NCBI GenBank assembly: GCA_028688015.1
Contig: JAQTZB010000001.1
Span: 661,663-725,662 of the forward strand
Source of the DNA: Elusimicrobiales bacterium
GTDB taxonomy: Bacteria; Elusimicrobiota; Elusimicrobia; Elusimicrobiales; UBA9959
Reading direction: 5' to 3'
Length of the DNA stretch: 64,000 bases
The translations under genes were made by a program, and so were the position numbers. The notes below the pieces were generated by a model, which was given only the letters and a program-made list of their open reading frames with translations, was not told where the DNA came from and did no database searches. Shown here piece by piece: positions 42,335 to 50,907 of the stretch (positions within the stretch are counted from its first letter, which is position 1; each line of letters begins with the position of its first letter).

Positions 42335-43059
42335 TAGTGATCCCGGCCCGCTACGGGTCGCAGCGCTACCCCGGCAAGGTGCTGGCACCCCTCGCCGGCA
42401 AGCCCGTCATCCAGTGGTGCTGGGAGGCCGCAGTAAAGGCCGGCCTGGGCGAGGTCATTGTGGCAACCGAGCACGCGAAAGTGCTGGAGACCTGTAAAGC
42501 TTTTGGCGCCAGGGCCGTGCTCACCAGCCCGCGCTGCCAGTCCGGCACGGACCGGGTCCGCGAAGCGGCCCGGGGCTCTAAGGCCGGCTTCGTCATCAAC
42601 ATCCAGGGCGACGAGCCCTTCATGAAAGCCGCCGTCCTGAAGAAAACTTTTCTCAAGCTGAAGAGTTCCCCCGACTGCCAGGTCGGCACCGCCTGCACCC
42701 GCATCACGGACAAGGCCGACATAGAGAATCCCAACTGCGTTAAGGTGGCGATGAGCGCCGCCGGCCGTGCCCTCTACTTCTCGCGCTGCCCGGTGCCGTT
42801 CCACCACCCGCTTTCAGACCTGAAGGGTTATCCTTACTACCGGCATTACGGCCTCTACATCTATCGCCGTGAAGCGCTGGAAAAATTCGTAAAGTTGAAG
42901 CCGAGCCCGCTGGAGCGGCTGGAGCGGCTGGAGCAGCTGCGCGCGCTGGAGAACGGCCTGCGCATCGCGGTGGCGGAAGTGCCGGCGCTGGGGCCGGCCA
43001 TCGACGTGCCGGCGGACCTCGGGGCCGCCGAGAACTATATAAAGAAAGCCGGGCGTTAG
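42319..43059 (+). CDS. kdsB: 3-deoxy-manno-octulosonate cytidylyltransferase (CMP-Kdo synthetase)
   Basis: A 246-residue enzyme that activates Kdo with CTP. The nucleotide loop is IPARYGSQRYPGK (residues 8-20; most members have SSRLPGK), VNIQGDEPF near 95 supplies magnesium ligands, and YYRHYGLYIYRREALEKF near 172 and LERLEQLRALENG near 205 are family-typical. ATG at 42319 is used because it gives the usual MxxxIVIPARY start; longer in-frame upstream sequence is hldA in another frame. The immediate neighbours pyrG and kdsA provide its two substrates. Confidence 0.94.
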   Translation: MADCLIVIPARYGSQRYPGKVLAPLAGKPVIQWCWEAAVKAGLGEVIVATEHAKVLETCKAFGARAVLTSPRCQSGTDRVREAARGSKAGFVINIQGDEPFMKAAVLKKTFLKLKSSPDCQVGTACTRITDKADIENPNCVKVAMSAAGRALYFSRCPVPFHHPLSDLKGYPYYRHYGLYIYRREALEKFVKLKPSPLERLERLEQLRALENGLRIAVAEVPALGPAIDVPADLGAAENYIKKAGR

Positions 43060-43132
43060 GAGGAAGCCGGGCCGGGCCGCCCCGCGGGGAGCGGCTCTTT
43101 CAGCGGTTTTTGCGCGCGAGCGCGGGGACAAC

Positions 43133-44728
43133 ATGACCAGATATATATTCGTGACCGGCGGCGTAGTCAGCTCTCTCGGCAAAGGCATCACCGCGGCCTC
43201 CATCGGCCGCCTGCTCAAGGCCCACGGGCTTTCCGTCACTATTATGAAGTGCGACCCGTACATCAACGTGGACGCCGGCACCATGGCGCCGTTCCAGCAC
43301 GGCGAGGTCTTCGTCACCGACGACGGGGCCGAGACAGACCTGGACCTGGGCTACTACGAGCGCTTCCTGGGCATCGACACCGGCCGCGTCAACATCATGA
43401 CCGCCGGGCAGATCTACCAGACCGTCATCGCCAAGGAACGCGAGGGCGGCTACCTGGGCCAGACCGTGCAGGTCATCCCGCATATTACGGACGAGATCAA
43501 GCGCCGCTTCGTGAAGGCCGGCGAGGGCTTCGACATCGCCATCATAGAGATAGGCGGCACAGTGGGCGACATTGAGAGCCTCCCCTTCCTGGAGGCCGCG
43601 CGCCAGATGCGCCCCGACCGCATGCGCAACGACGTCCTTTACCTGCACGTCACGCTGGTTCCCTACCTGCACGCCTCCGACGAACTCAAGACCAAGCCCA
43701 CGCAGCACTCGGTCAACAAGCTGCGCGAGATCGGCATCGACCCGGATATCATAGTCTGCCGCGCCGACAAGCCGCTGGCCAAGGACATCAAGAACAAGAT
43801 CGCCCTGTTCACCAGCGTGCCGAAGGAAGCCGTCATCGACGCGCCCGACGCCGCCTCCATCTACGACGTGCCGCTCGTGCTCAAGAAGCAGGGCCTCGAC
43901 GAGCAGATCATGATGCTGCTGCGCCTGCGCAGCGGCCGCTGGGATTTCGAGGAGTGGACCGACTTCACCACCCGCCTCAGGAACGCCTGCTCGGCCGCGC
44001 CGGTGCGCGTCGCCATAGCCGGCAAGTACACCAAGCTCAAGGACTCCTATAAGTCGCTCACCGAGGCCGTGTTCCACGGCGCCATAGCCAACGGCGTCAA
44101 GGCGGAATTCGATTACGTGGACGTGGAGTCAGCGGATTTCAAGGAGCGCCTCGCCAAGGCCGACGGCCTGATAGTGCCCGGCGGTTTCGGCGACCGCGGC
44201 ATAGAGGGCAAGATAGAGGCGGTGCGCTACGCGCGCGAGAACCGGCTGCCGTTCCTCGGCATCTGCCTCGGCATGCAGTGCGCCACCATAGAGTTCGCCC
44301 GCAACGCGCTGGGTCTGAAGCGCGCCCACTCGGCCGAGTTCGACCCCAAAACCCCCCATCCCGTAGTGGACCTGATGGCGGAGCAGAAAGGCGTGAAGGA
44401 CAAGGGCGGCACCATGCGCCTGGGCGCCTGGCCCTGCGAACTGAAGGCCGGGACGCTGGCCCGCAAGATCTACGGCGCGTCGGCCATCTCGGAGCGCCAC
44501 CGCCACCGCTACGAGTTCAACAACAGGTACGCGGCGCAATACGCGAAGAAAGGCATGCTGATCAGCGGCTGCAACAAGAAGACCGGCCTGCCTGAGATAG
44601 TGGAGGTCAAGGGGCACCCGTGGTTCGTCGGCGTGCAGTTCCATCCGGAATTCAAATCCAAGCCGCTGCTGCCGCACCCTCTCTTCTTCAGCTTCGTGGC
44701 GGCCGCGGTCAAGAACAAGAAAAAGTAA
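43133..44728 (+). CDS. pyrG: CTP synthase
   Basis: A 531-residue enzyme that aminates UTP to CTP using glutamine. The N-terminal synthase domain starts YIFVTGGVVSSLGKGI, followed by MKCDPYINVDAGTM and GEVFVTDDGAETDLDLG. The glutaminase domain has the nucleophile Cys in FLGICLGMQCA near residue 380 and the His/Glu pair in QFHPEFKSKP near 510. Full-length. Its position between kdsB and kdsA, the usual location in many LPS-bearing bacteria, suggests that CTP for CMP-Kdo and lipid synthesis is made in the same transcript. Confidence 0.97.
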   Translation: MTRYIFVTGGVVSSLGKGITAASIGRLLKAHGLSVTIMKCDPYINVDAGTMAPFQHGEVFVTDDGAETDLDLGYYERFLGIDTGRVNIMTAGQIYQTVIAKEREGGYLGQTVQVIPHITDEIKRRFVKAGEGFDIAIIEIGGTVGDIESLPFLEAARQMRPDRMRNDVLYLHVTLVPYLHASDELKTKPTQHSVNKLREIGIDPDIIVCRADKPLAKDIKNKIALFTSVPKEAVIDAPDAASIYDVPLVLKKQGLDEQIMMLLRLRSGRWDFEEWTDFTTRLRNACSAAPVRVAIAGKYTKLKDSYKSLTEAVFHGAIANGVKAEFDYVDVESADFKERLAKADGLIVPGGFGDRGIEGKIEAVRYARENRLPFLGICLGMQCATIEFARNALGLKRAHSAEFDPKTPHPVVDLMAEQKGVKDKGGTMRLGAWPCELKAGTLARKIYGASAISERHRHRYEFNNRYAAQYAKKGMLISGCNKKTGLPEIVEVKGHPWFVGVQFHPEFKSKPLLPHPLFFSFVAAAVKNKKK

Positions 44729-44738
44729 GGAGCCCAAC

Positions 44739-45587
44739 GTGGCCAAACAGAAACAAGTCAAAGCGGGCAGTGTGGTCTTCGCCAACGACAGGCCCCTGGC
44801 CTACATAGCCGGCCCCTGCGTGATAGAGACACCGAAAGCCTACGCCGCGGAAGCCGTGAAGCTCAAGGCCGTCTTCGGAGCGCTGAAGACCCCGTTAGTG
44901 CTTAAGGCCTCTTTCGACAAGGCCAACCGCACCTCGCACAAGTCCTTCCGCGGCGTGGGCATGGAGGCGGCCCTGGACTTCCTGAAGGACCTCAAGAACC
45001 GCCTGGGCCTGCCGCTGCTGGTCGACGTGCACGAGCCGGCCCAGGCCTCGCGCGTGGCCGAAGCTGCAGACATCCTGCAGGTGCCGGCCTTCATGTGCCG
45101 CCAGACGGACCTGCTCTTCGCCTGCGCGGACACCGGCCGCGCGGTCAACGTTAAGAAGGGCCAGTTTCTCTCGCCTTGGGAAGCCGAAAACATAGTAAAG
45201 AAACTAGAGAGCCGCGGCGCCGCGGGCATCATGTTGACCGAGCGCGGCTCGTCTTTCGGCTACGGCAATCTGGTGGTGGACATGCGCGCGCTGGAGATCA
45301 TGAAGGACTTCGGCTACCCGGTCATCTTCGACTGCACCCACTCGGTACAGCGGCCGGGCGGACTGGGCTCGGCCACCGGCGGCGACAGGCGCTTCATAGT
45401 GCCGCTGGCCAAGGCGGCGGCCTCGCTCAAGATCGCCGGCCTGTTCTTCGAGGCGCACCCTAACCCGGAGAAGGCGCTCTCCGACGGGCCTAATTCGCTG
45501 AAGCTCTCTTCGGTAAAGCACCTGGTCTCGGCGCTTAACCGCGTGGACCGGCTGGCCGGGGAGCTTTCGGCCCTCAGCTCAAACTAG
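44739..45587 (+). CDS. kdsA: 3-deoxy-8-phosphooctulonate (Kdo-8-P) synthase
   Basis: A 282-residue TIM-barrel enzyme that condenses phosphoenolpyruvate with arabinose 5-phosphate. Visible motifs are YIAGPCVIE near residue 22, KASFDKANRTSHKSFRG near 53, VDVHE near 90, DILQVPAFMCRQTDLL near 107, and FDCTHSVQRPGG near 200. The GPCVIE Cys suggests the metal-dependent class, in which a Cys replaces Asn of the metal-free E. coli enzyme. The start codon is GTG at 44739, 10 nt after pyrG. KdsD, encoded just downstream, supplies arabinose 5-phosphate. Confidence 0.95.
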   Translation: MAKQKQVKAGSVVFANDRPLAYIAGPCVIETPKAYAAEAVKLKAVFGALKTPLVLKASFDKANRTSHKSFRGVGMEAALDFLKDLKNRLGLPLLVDVHEPAQASRVAEAADILQVPAFMCRQTDLLFACADTGRAVNVKKGQFLSPWEAENIVKKLESRGAAGIMLTERGSSFGYGNLVVDMRALEIMKDFGYPVIFDCTHSVQRPGGLGSATGGDRRFIVPLAKAAASLKIAGLFFEAHPNPEKALSDGPNSLKLSSVKHLVSALNRVDRLAGELSALSSN

Positions 45588-45603
45588 CAGCAAGGAAAAG
45601 CCT

Positions 45604-45867
45604 ATGAAATGCATCAACTGCGGCCAGGATAACCGCTCTACGCTCAAGTTCTGCAAGAAGTGCGGCGGGGACCTCACCCTCCCGCCGGCCTGGTTCCCCG
45701 GGTGGAAGTGGCACATAAAGACGCTGGCGTGGATCTACCTGACGCTGATCGTCGGTTTCTTCGCCGTCAGCTACCTGCTGCGCAAGCTGCCGCCCCCCTA
45801 CGACCAGCGCCAGCTCCCGCCTGAGATGACGCCCTGGCTGAACCCGCACAAGGTGCCGGCTAAATAA
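45604..45867 (+). CDS. Small zinc-ribbon membrane protein
   Basis: An 87-residue protein with a zinc-ribbon at the N-terminus (C3, C6, C17, C20: CINCGQ and CKKCGG) followed by one TM segment (about residues 42-60) and a short Pro-rich tail. Topology would place the zinc ribbon in the cytoplasm. No family beyond zinc-ribbon is recognised. It lies 17 nt after kdsA and 2 nt before kdsD, so it is expressed with the Kdo genes; a role in that pathway is not supported by any motif. Confidence 0.8.
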   Translation: MKCINCGQDNRSTLKFCKKCGGDLTLPPAWFPGWKWHIKTLAWIYLTLIVGFFAVSYLLRKLPPPYDQRQLPPEMTPWLNPHKVPAK

Positions 45868-45868
45868 C

Positions 45869-46849
45869 ATGGCCCACAAAGACGCGCTCATACTCAGGAC
45901 CGCCCGCGCGGTAATCCGCTCGGAGAGCCTGGCGGTGGCCGGGCTTTCCAAGGCGCTGGACAAATCTTTCATCCGGGCGGCGCGCCTGCTGGAAGGCTGC
46001 TCCGGCAAGGCCGTGCTGATAGGCGTGGGAAAATCCGGCCTGATCGCCCGCAAGATCGCCGCCACGCTGGCCTCCACCGGCACCCGGGCCGTCTACCTGC
46101 ACCCGGTGGAATCCCTGCACGGCGACCTGGGCATGATAGCGGCCGACGACGTGGCCGTGGCCCTCTCCTACTCCGGAGAAACCGAGGAGACCGCCAAGCT
46201 GCTCCCTATCCTCAAGCGCCAGGGCCTGCCCGTGATCTCCATCACCAACAACCCCGACTCGCGCCTGGCGCGCTCCTCCGACGTGGTGCTGCGCCTGCAC
46301 GTCAAGTCCGAGGCCTGCCCAATGGACATAGTCCCCACCTCCTCAACCACCGCCATGCTGGCGCTGGGCGACGCGCTGGCCGTGACGCTGATGACTCTGA
46401 AAGGTTTCGACCGCAGTCGTTTCGCGCGGCTCCATCCCGGTGGAAACCTTGGCAAACTGCTTAACCTGCGGGTGGGCGACCTGATGCACAAGGGCCGCGA
46501 AAACCCGGTAGTCAGGGAGACGGCCTCCGTGGCCGCGGCGCTGCGCGTCATGACCGCCACCAGGGCCGGGGCGGTGTCAGTCACCGGCGCCGGGGGCCGC
46601 CTGACCGGCTACTTCACGGACGGCGACCTCCGCCGCCGGCTGCAGGACGGCTTCGCCGATCTTTCCGCCCCGGTCAAAACGGTGATGACCCGCGGGCCGC
46701 TTACGGTGCACCCCGAGACCATGGCCATGGAGGCCGCACGCATAATTTCCGAGAGGAAGATAGACAACCTGCCGGTTACCGACAAGAAGACCGGCCGACC
46801 GGTCGGCATCATGGACGAGCGCGACCTGTTGAAGGAAGGCCTGGGTTGA
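45869..46849 (+). CDS. kdsD: Arabinose-5-phosphate isomerase (KpsF/GutQ family)
   Basis: A 326-residue isomerase that makes arabinose 5-phosphate from ribulose 5-phosphate for Kdo synthesis. The SIS domain (about 40-180) contains LIGVGKSGLIARKIAATLAS near residue 52, HPVESLHGDLGMI near 80 and ALSYSGETEET near 98. Two CBS domains follow (about 205-260 and 270-325). Motif MDIVPTSSTTAMLALGDALA near 152 is characteristic of the KpsF/KdsD branch. It overlaps lptC by 4 nt. Confidence 0.95.
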   Translation: MAHKDALILRTARAVIRSESLAVAGLSKALDKSFIRAARLLEGCSGKAVLIGVGKSGLIARKIAATLASTGTRAVYLHPVESLHGDLGMIAADDVAVALSYSGETEETAKLLPILKRQGLPVISITNNPDSRLARSSDVVLRLHVKSEACPMDIVPTSSTTAMLALGDALAVTLMTLKGFDRSRFARLHPGGNLGKLLNLRVGDLMHKGRENPVVRETASVAAALRVMTATRAGAVSVTGAGGRLTGYFTDGDLRRRLQDGFADLSAPVKTVMTRGPLTVHPETMAMEAARIISERKIDNLPVTDKKTGRPVGIMDERDLLKEGLG

Positions 46850-47346
46850 AAAGGCTCCCCCTCCTCCTGCTGCCGCTGCTGGCCGCCTGCGGTGCCAACG
46901 ACGCCCGAGAGGCGCTGCCCGGCGTGAGCCTGCTGGAGAACTTTTCCATGTCCGAGGCCGACCGCCTGGGCTCCCGGTGGCGCCTGGACGCCGACAAGGG
47001 CCGCCTGGACGAGAAGAAAGGCGTGATCACATTCACCTCCCCCCGCATCCGCTTCTACGACTCCGGCAAGGTCTCCTCCGAGGTCACGTCGCGGGCCGGC
47101 TCGCTGAAGATGACCGAGAAGTCGGCCGTGCTCAGCGACGAGGTGGTGGTCACCGCGGTCAGGGACGGCATGAGGCTCGCCACTTCGAAACTCTACTACA
47201 GTTCGGCCCGCGCCAAGATCTGGACGGAAGAGCCCGTCACTATCTACAAGGGGCGCACCGTCATCAGGGGGCGGGGCTTCACCGCCAACCCGGACCTGTC
47301 GGAGATCGAGATCCAGCGCCAGGAGACGAGGCTGGCCGGCGAATGA
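46846..47346 (+). CDS. lptC: LptC-family LPS export protein (lipoprotein form)
   Basis: A 166-residue protein starting at TTG (46846), overlapping the kdsD stop by 4 nt. It has a signal peptide with a lipobox Cys at residue 15 (LLAACGAN) rather than the TM anchor of E. coli LptC. The rest forms repeated beta strands of the LptC/OstA type (KLYYSSARAKIWTEEPVTIY is representative, with KGRTVIRGRGFTANPDLS after it). LptC links the inner-membrane LptBFG complex to LptA. Assignment rests on fold pattern, size and position before lptA and lptB. LptF and LptG are not in the window. Confidence 0.83.
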   Translation: MKRLPLLLLPLLAACGANDAREALPGVSLLENFSMSEADRLGSRWRLDADKGRLDEKKGVITFTSPRIRFYDSGKVSSEVTSRAGSLKMTEKSAVLSDEVVVTAVRDGMRLATSKLYYSSARAKIWTEEPVTIYKGRTVIRGRGFTANPDLSEIEIQRQETRLAGE

Positions 47347-48023
47347 AGAAACTCCCGCTTTTCCTGTTGCTGTTCCTCTCCGCGCTGCCCCTGCCGGCGG
47401 CAGAGGACCTGCTGATGGGTTCCGTGGTCAAGAGCGACCGGTGGAAGATGGACCGCGCCAACGACCGCGAGGTCTTCGACGGCAACGTCTCTTTCCGCAA
47501 CCCCCGCTACACCCTCAAGGCGGACAGCGCCCTTTATCTGCGCCCGGCGCAGACCTGGAACATGAACGGCTCCGTCTACATGCTGCGCCGCTTCGACAGC
47601 GGCGGGCAGGTGGAGGTGAACTGCGACCGGGCCGTCTACCTGGAAACCCTGGAAGAAGCCACGCTGGAGCGCGGCGACCAGCAGGTGCGCCTGAAGTACA
47701 CCGGCGCCGACGGGCGCCTGCTCCGGGGCCGGACGAACCGCTCGCTCGCGGAATACAAGAAAGGCCTGATGACTTTCACAGGCTCTTTCGCCCTGTCCAC
47801 GGAGAACCTGGACCTCTATTCGGAAAAAGGCCTCTATGACAACTCCGAGGCTACTTTCCTGATGTACGACTCCACGCCGGCGGCCGTGGGCGCCCGGCAG
47901 GGCTACGACTTTGCCATCGGCGCGGAGCGGATAAAGTTCTTCAAGGATAGCCGCGACATAAAGTTCTATAATAGGGTTTCCGGCTGGGTCAAGGACGCCG
48001 CCGGCGCCAACGGAAAAAACTGA
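47343..48023 (+). CDS. lptA: LptA/OstA-family periplasmic LPS transport protein
   Basis: A 226-residue periplasmic protein with a signal peptide (about 1-19) and an OstA-like beta-jellyroll: VFDGNVSFRNPRYTLKADSA near residue 45, and the repeated strand pattern DRAVYLETLEEATLERGDQ. LptA bridges the inner membrane to LptD. It is longer than E. coli LptA (about 165 mature residues). ATG at 47343 overlaps the lptC stop and starts a good signal peptide. It is followed at once by lptB. Confidence 0.85.
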   Translation: MKKLPLFLLLFLSALPLPAAEDLLMGSVVKSDRWKMDRANDREVFDGNVSFRNPRYTLKADSALYLRPAQTWNMNGSVYMLRRFDSGGQVEVNCDRAVYLETLEEATLERGDQQVRLKYTGADGRLLRGRTNRSLAEYKKGLMTFTGSFALSTENLDLYSEKGLYDNSEATFLMYDSTPAAVGARQGYDFAIGAERIKFFKDSRDIKFYNRVSGWVKDAAGANGKN

Positions 48024-48742
48024 TGAAGCTGGAATGCTCCCTCCTCGAGAAGAACTTCAGCCGCCGCCAGGTGGTCAACGGCATTTCCCTGCATATAAAT
48101 TCAGGCGAGGTCTGCGGCCTGCTGGGCCCCAACGGCGCCGGCAAGACCACCACCTTCCACATGCTGGTGGGCTTCCTGGAGCCGGACGGCGGCAAGGTCT
48201 TCATGGACGGCCGCGACGCGACAAAGGACCCGATGTACGCCCGCGCGCGCGGCGGCATAGGTTACCTGGCGCAGGAGCCCACGGTTTTCCGCGGCCTGAC
48301 AGTGGCGCAGAACCTGGAGGCCATCCTGGAGCGCACCACGCCCGACCGCAAGGCCATGAAGGCCCGGGTGGAGTCCCTTTTGGGCGAGTTCGGCCTGCTG
48401 CGCCTGAAGGACCAGAAGGCTTGGACGCTGTCGGGCGGCGAGAAGCGCCGGCTGGAAGTGGCGCGGGTGATGGTCAACGATCCCAAGATCATCCTGCTCG
48501 ACGAGCCCTTCGTCGGCATCGACCCCATCACCATCAGCGACCTCAAGAAGATCATCCTGCACCTCAAAGAAAAGGGCATCGGCGTCCTCATCACCGACCA
48601 CAACGTACGCGAGACCCTCTCCATAACAGACCGCTCGTACCTCATCTACAACGGCCAGATCCTCATCGACGGCGACGCCAACACCCTCCTCAACGACCCC
48701 AAAGCCCGCGAGCTCTACCTCGGCTGGGACTTCAAACTGTAA
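48023..48742 (+). CDS. lptB: LPS export ABC transporter ATP-binding protein LptB
   Basis: A 239-residue ATPase that powers LPS extraction with LptFG. Walker A GPNGAGKTTTFHM is near residue 35, Q-loop LAQEPTVFRGL near 85, signature LSGGEKRRLEVARVM near 137, Walker B IILLDEPFVGID near 157, and the H-loop ITDHNVRETL near 192; the DHNVRETL motif is diagnostic for LptB. It starts in the lptA stop codon and closes the LPS supercluster. After it lies a structured repeat and a convergent gene. Confidence 0.96.
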   Translation: MKLECSLLEKNFSRRQVVNGISLHINSGEVCGLLGPNGAGKTTTFHMLVGFLEPDGGKVFMDGRDATKDPMYARARGGIGYLAQEPTVFRGLTVAQNLEAILERTTPDRKAMKARVESLLGEFGLLRLKDQKAWTLSGGEKRRLEVARVMVNDPKIILLDEPFVGIDPITISDLKKIILHLKEKGIGVLITDHNVRETLSITDRSYLIYNGQILIDGDANTLLNDPKARELYLGWDFKL

Positions 48743-48781
48743 TCAGCGAACCAAAGATCCGCAAGATGTAAAGTCGGGTGC

Positions 48782-49010
48782 CGGGCGGGGAGGGGCCCCC
48801 TTTCCCCAAAGTCGCCAGGAACCCCTCCCCGCCCGTCCCCCTCCGTATATTTGTCAGTCCTACCCAAAGCAAGCCACCAGCGGAGACCGCAGGGGTAGGA
48901 CAAGCAAAACCGTCGCGAGCCCGACGCTTGCGTAAGCGCGGAGGGCGAGTGCCGAGTGAGCGCACGGTGTGCGCGAACGCGTTTTGCGGTCCTATCCCTG
49001 CGGTAGGCCG
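48782..49010 (+). repeat. Structured non-coding repeat, copy B (after lptB)
   Basis: The 329-nt gap between lptB and the convergent TPR gene holds no believable gene. It has the same 13-bp G-rich/C-rich stem as copy A (48783-48795 with 48822-48834, extended by one pair), and a 16-bp stem with one G-T wobble (48886-48901 with 48989-49004), continued by GCAAAAC/GTTTTGC (48904-48910 with 48981-48987) and containing a GCGCAC-GGT-GTGCGC hairpin (48960-48974). Compared with copy A, two pairs of the hairpin and one pair of the long stem are changed on both sides. It lacks the 69-base insert of copy A. Confidence 0.8.
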
Positions 49011-49071
49011 CCAACCACTAGCGCCCCGCGGCAGGCCGCCGGATATCAGCGGCCATTCCGCGGGTTTATGT

Positions 49072-50121
49072 TTAAGTGAACGTTTCCAGGTGGGTGTGGA
49101 GGTTGTGTTTGCGGATATGCTTCATGGCGGCGGCGTGCTGGCGCTCGGCGCGGGCGGTGTCGCCGGTGAGGTAGTAAAGGTTGGCTAAAGAGAGAAGAGT
49201 CAGGGCTTCGCCGCGGGGCTCGGAGCGGCCTTTGAAGAGGGCGGCGGCTCTGCTGTAATTCTTGAGCGCGTCGGAGAAATGGCCGTTCTTCTTGTTGATC
49301 TCACCCATCCCCCATTCCACGAAGCCCAGGTCAGCCCAGTCTGAAAGAGCGGAGTAGAGCTTGTGCGCGCGCTCGTAGCCGGCGTAGGCCTCGTCCAGGC
49401 GGCCCAACTGACGCAGCACGTTGGCAGTGCCGCATTCGGCGTAGGCTTTGGCGAAAGCGTCGTCCGTCCCGGAGAAAAGCTTACGGGCCCGCACATAGCA
49501 GTCAAGCGACCGGCCCATAAAGCCGGCCACGCGCAGAATGCCGCCCAGCCCGAACAGCGCGTACCCCGCGGCTGCCTCGTCCTTGCCGCGGTTCGCAGCC
49601 TTTAAGGAGTCCTCAAAAGCATTTATCCCGTCGGCGTAGCGCCCCTGCAAACGGTAAAGCCCGCCCAGCGCCCACAGCACGAACGCGGCGCCCGGGTGGT
49701 CGCCCGCTTTGCGGTAGCCTTTCAGCAGGCCCTCCAGGCTCTTCGCCGCCTCGGGCAGGCGCCCGACCAGCCGCAGCGCCAGCGCCCATTCCAGTTCGGC
49801 CTCTTCGGCGAAGCTGTCCAGCTTTTTGGAAAGCGAAAGCGCGGCTTTGGCCGACGCGAGGGCGCATTTTTCGTCACCCAGCGCCCGGGAACAGCGGGCC
49901 TCGCTCAGGAGAGTTTCCAGCAGCAAGTCCTCGTCGGAAAGCGCGGCTTTGCGCGCCGCGGCGTATTCTTTGAGCGCCGCCGCGAAAAGGCCCAGGCCGC
50001 GCAGAGCCTCGCCTTTCAGGAACAGCCAGCGGGCGCGCCCGCTCCCGGGGCTGACTTTCTTAAGCGCTGCCAGGGCCTTCGAGAATTCACCGGCATCCAG
50101 GAGTTTTTCTATTTTTTCCAT
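49072..50121 (-). CDS. Tetratricopeptide-repeat protein
   Basis: A 349-residue, all-helical cytoplasmic protein of about eight TPR units, for example GEFSKALAALKKVSPG, GLFAAALKEYAAARKA, GRLDEAYAGYERAHKLY and GHFSDALKNYSRAAALF. TPR arrays bind partner proteins; no catalytic domain or DNA-binding segment is seen. The operon downstream encodes a DNA glycosylase-like protein and a response regulator (upstream on the minus strand), with only 3 nt between the glycosylase stop and this start. The function is not predictable. Confidence 0.85.
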   Translation of the reverse strand: MEKIEKLLDAGEFSKALAALKKVSPGSGRARWLFLKGEALRGLGLFAAALKEYAAARKAALSDEDLLLETLLSEARCSRALGDEKCALASAKAALSLSKKLDSFAEEAELEWALALRLVGRLPEAAKSLEGLLKGYRKAGDHPGAAFVLWALGGLYRLQGRYADGINAFEDSLKAANRGKDEAAAGYALFGLGGILRVAGFMGRSLDCYVRARKLFSGTDDAFAKAYAECGTANVLRQLGRLDEAYAGYERAHKLYSALSDWADLGFVEWGMGEINKKNGHFSDALKNYSRAAALFKGRSEPRGEALTLLSLANLYYLTGDTARAERQHAAAMKHIRKHNLHTHLETFT

Positions 50122-50124
50122 AGG

Positions 50125-50907
50125 TCAGACAAGTTTCCGGCACACCTTGCCAAGCGGGCAGGGGCCGCAGAGAGGTTTGGTTTTCTTACAAAAATCCTTA
50201 CCCAGCTTCACCAGCAGGGCGTGATATTCATTATACACTTTTACGTCGGGCGTCAGCGCGCCTTCGAAGAGCGCCTTCCAGCCGTCGTAGCCCAGCCCCC
50301 GCGCCAGCCCGGCGCGCTCGCCCAGCCGTCTGGTATAGGCGTCTATCACGAAGGAGGCCTTGCCAGCGGCGTAGAGGACCATTGAATCGGCGGTTTCCGG
50401 CCCCACGCCCTTATAGGACAGCAGTTCAGCCCGCAGGCTGGCGGAGCCGCCGGCGGCGAACCACCTCCTGAAGCCTTCCGGGTGCTCGCGCCGCGCCCGG
50501 CGGCAGAAGTCTTTCAGCCGGCGCGCTTTCTGGCGGAAATAGCCGCTGCTCTTTATCGCGCGCTCCAGGCGCGGCAGCGGGCAGACCGCGATTCTGCCGG
50601 CGTCCAGAAGCCCGGCTGAGTTCAGGGCCGCCAGGGCCTTCTCCACATTGGTCCAGGCCGTGTTCTGCGTCAGGATGGCGCCTGCGCAGATCTCAAACTG
50701 TTCCCTGCCTGCCCGCGGAGCGTAAGAACCGGGCAGATAGACCGGCAGCTTCCCGCCGGAAGGCGTGACGGGCCACCAGCCCTGCGGGCCGAAAGCCTTG
50801 TAGAGCAGGGAATAGAATTCCCCTATTCTTTCGGAAGCAGCCGCTTTATCTCGCGCAGCAGGTCGTCGAGATTGTAGGGCTTTTTCATGAAGTTGCGGGC
50901 GCCGCAT
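50125..50907 (-). CDS. Endonuclease III-like DNA glycosylase (MagIII-type)
   Basis: The homologous part (from EFYSLLYKAFGPQGWWP) is about 230 residues of the HhH-GPD superfamily, with the FeS ligand pattern C-x6-C-x2-C-x5-C at the C-terminus (CKKTKPLCGPCPLGKVC). The HhH region reads YKGVGPETADSMVLYAAG, in which the catalytic Lys of endonuclease III is replaced, while the Asp (FVIDAYTRR) is kept. This matches the group of 3-methyladenine glycosylases such as MagIII. No ATG, GTG or TTG precedes the conserved start in frame near 50830; the first one is ATG at 50907, inside the response regulator gene, giving 260 residues with a non-conserved head of about 27. Confidence 0.75.
   Translation of the reverse strand: MRRPQLHEKALQSRRPAARDKAAASERIGEFYSLLYKAFGPQGWWPVTPSGGKLPVYLPGSYAPRAGREQFEICAGAILTQNTAWTNVEKALAALNSAGLLDAGRIAVCPLPRLERAIKSSGYFRQKARRLKDFCRRARREHPEGFRRWFAAGGSASLRAELLSYKGVGPETADSMVLYAAGKASFVIDAYTRRLGERAGLARGLGYDGWKALFEGALTPDVKVYNEYHALLVKLGKDFCKKTKPLCGPCPLGKVCRKLV

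Noticed and set aside
43060..43132. Attenuator or terminator between kdsB and pyrG
   Set aside because: The 73-nt gap has GC-rich inverted repeats and a short T run, but the hairpin is imperfect, overlapping alternatives exist, and no run typical of pyrimidine-sensing pyrG leaders was identified.
46977..47342. N-terminal extension of lptA over lptC
   Set aside because: The extension would bury the clear signal peptide at 47343 and only mirrors the lptC coding region in another frame.
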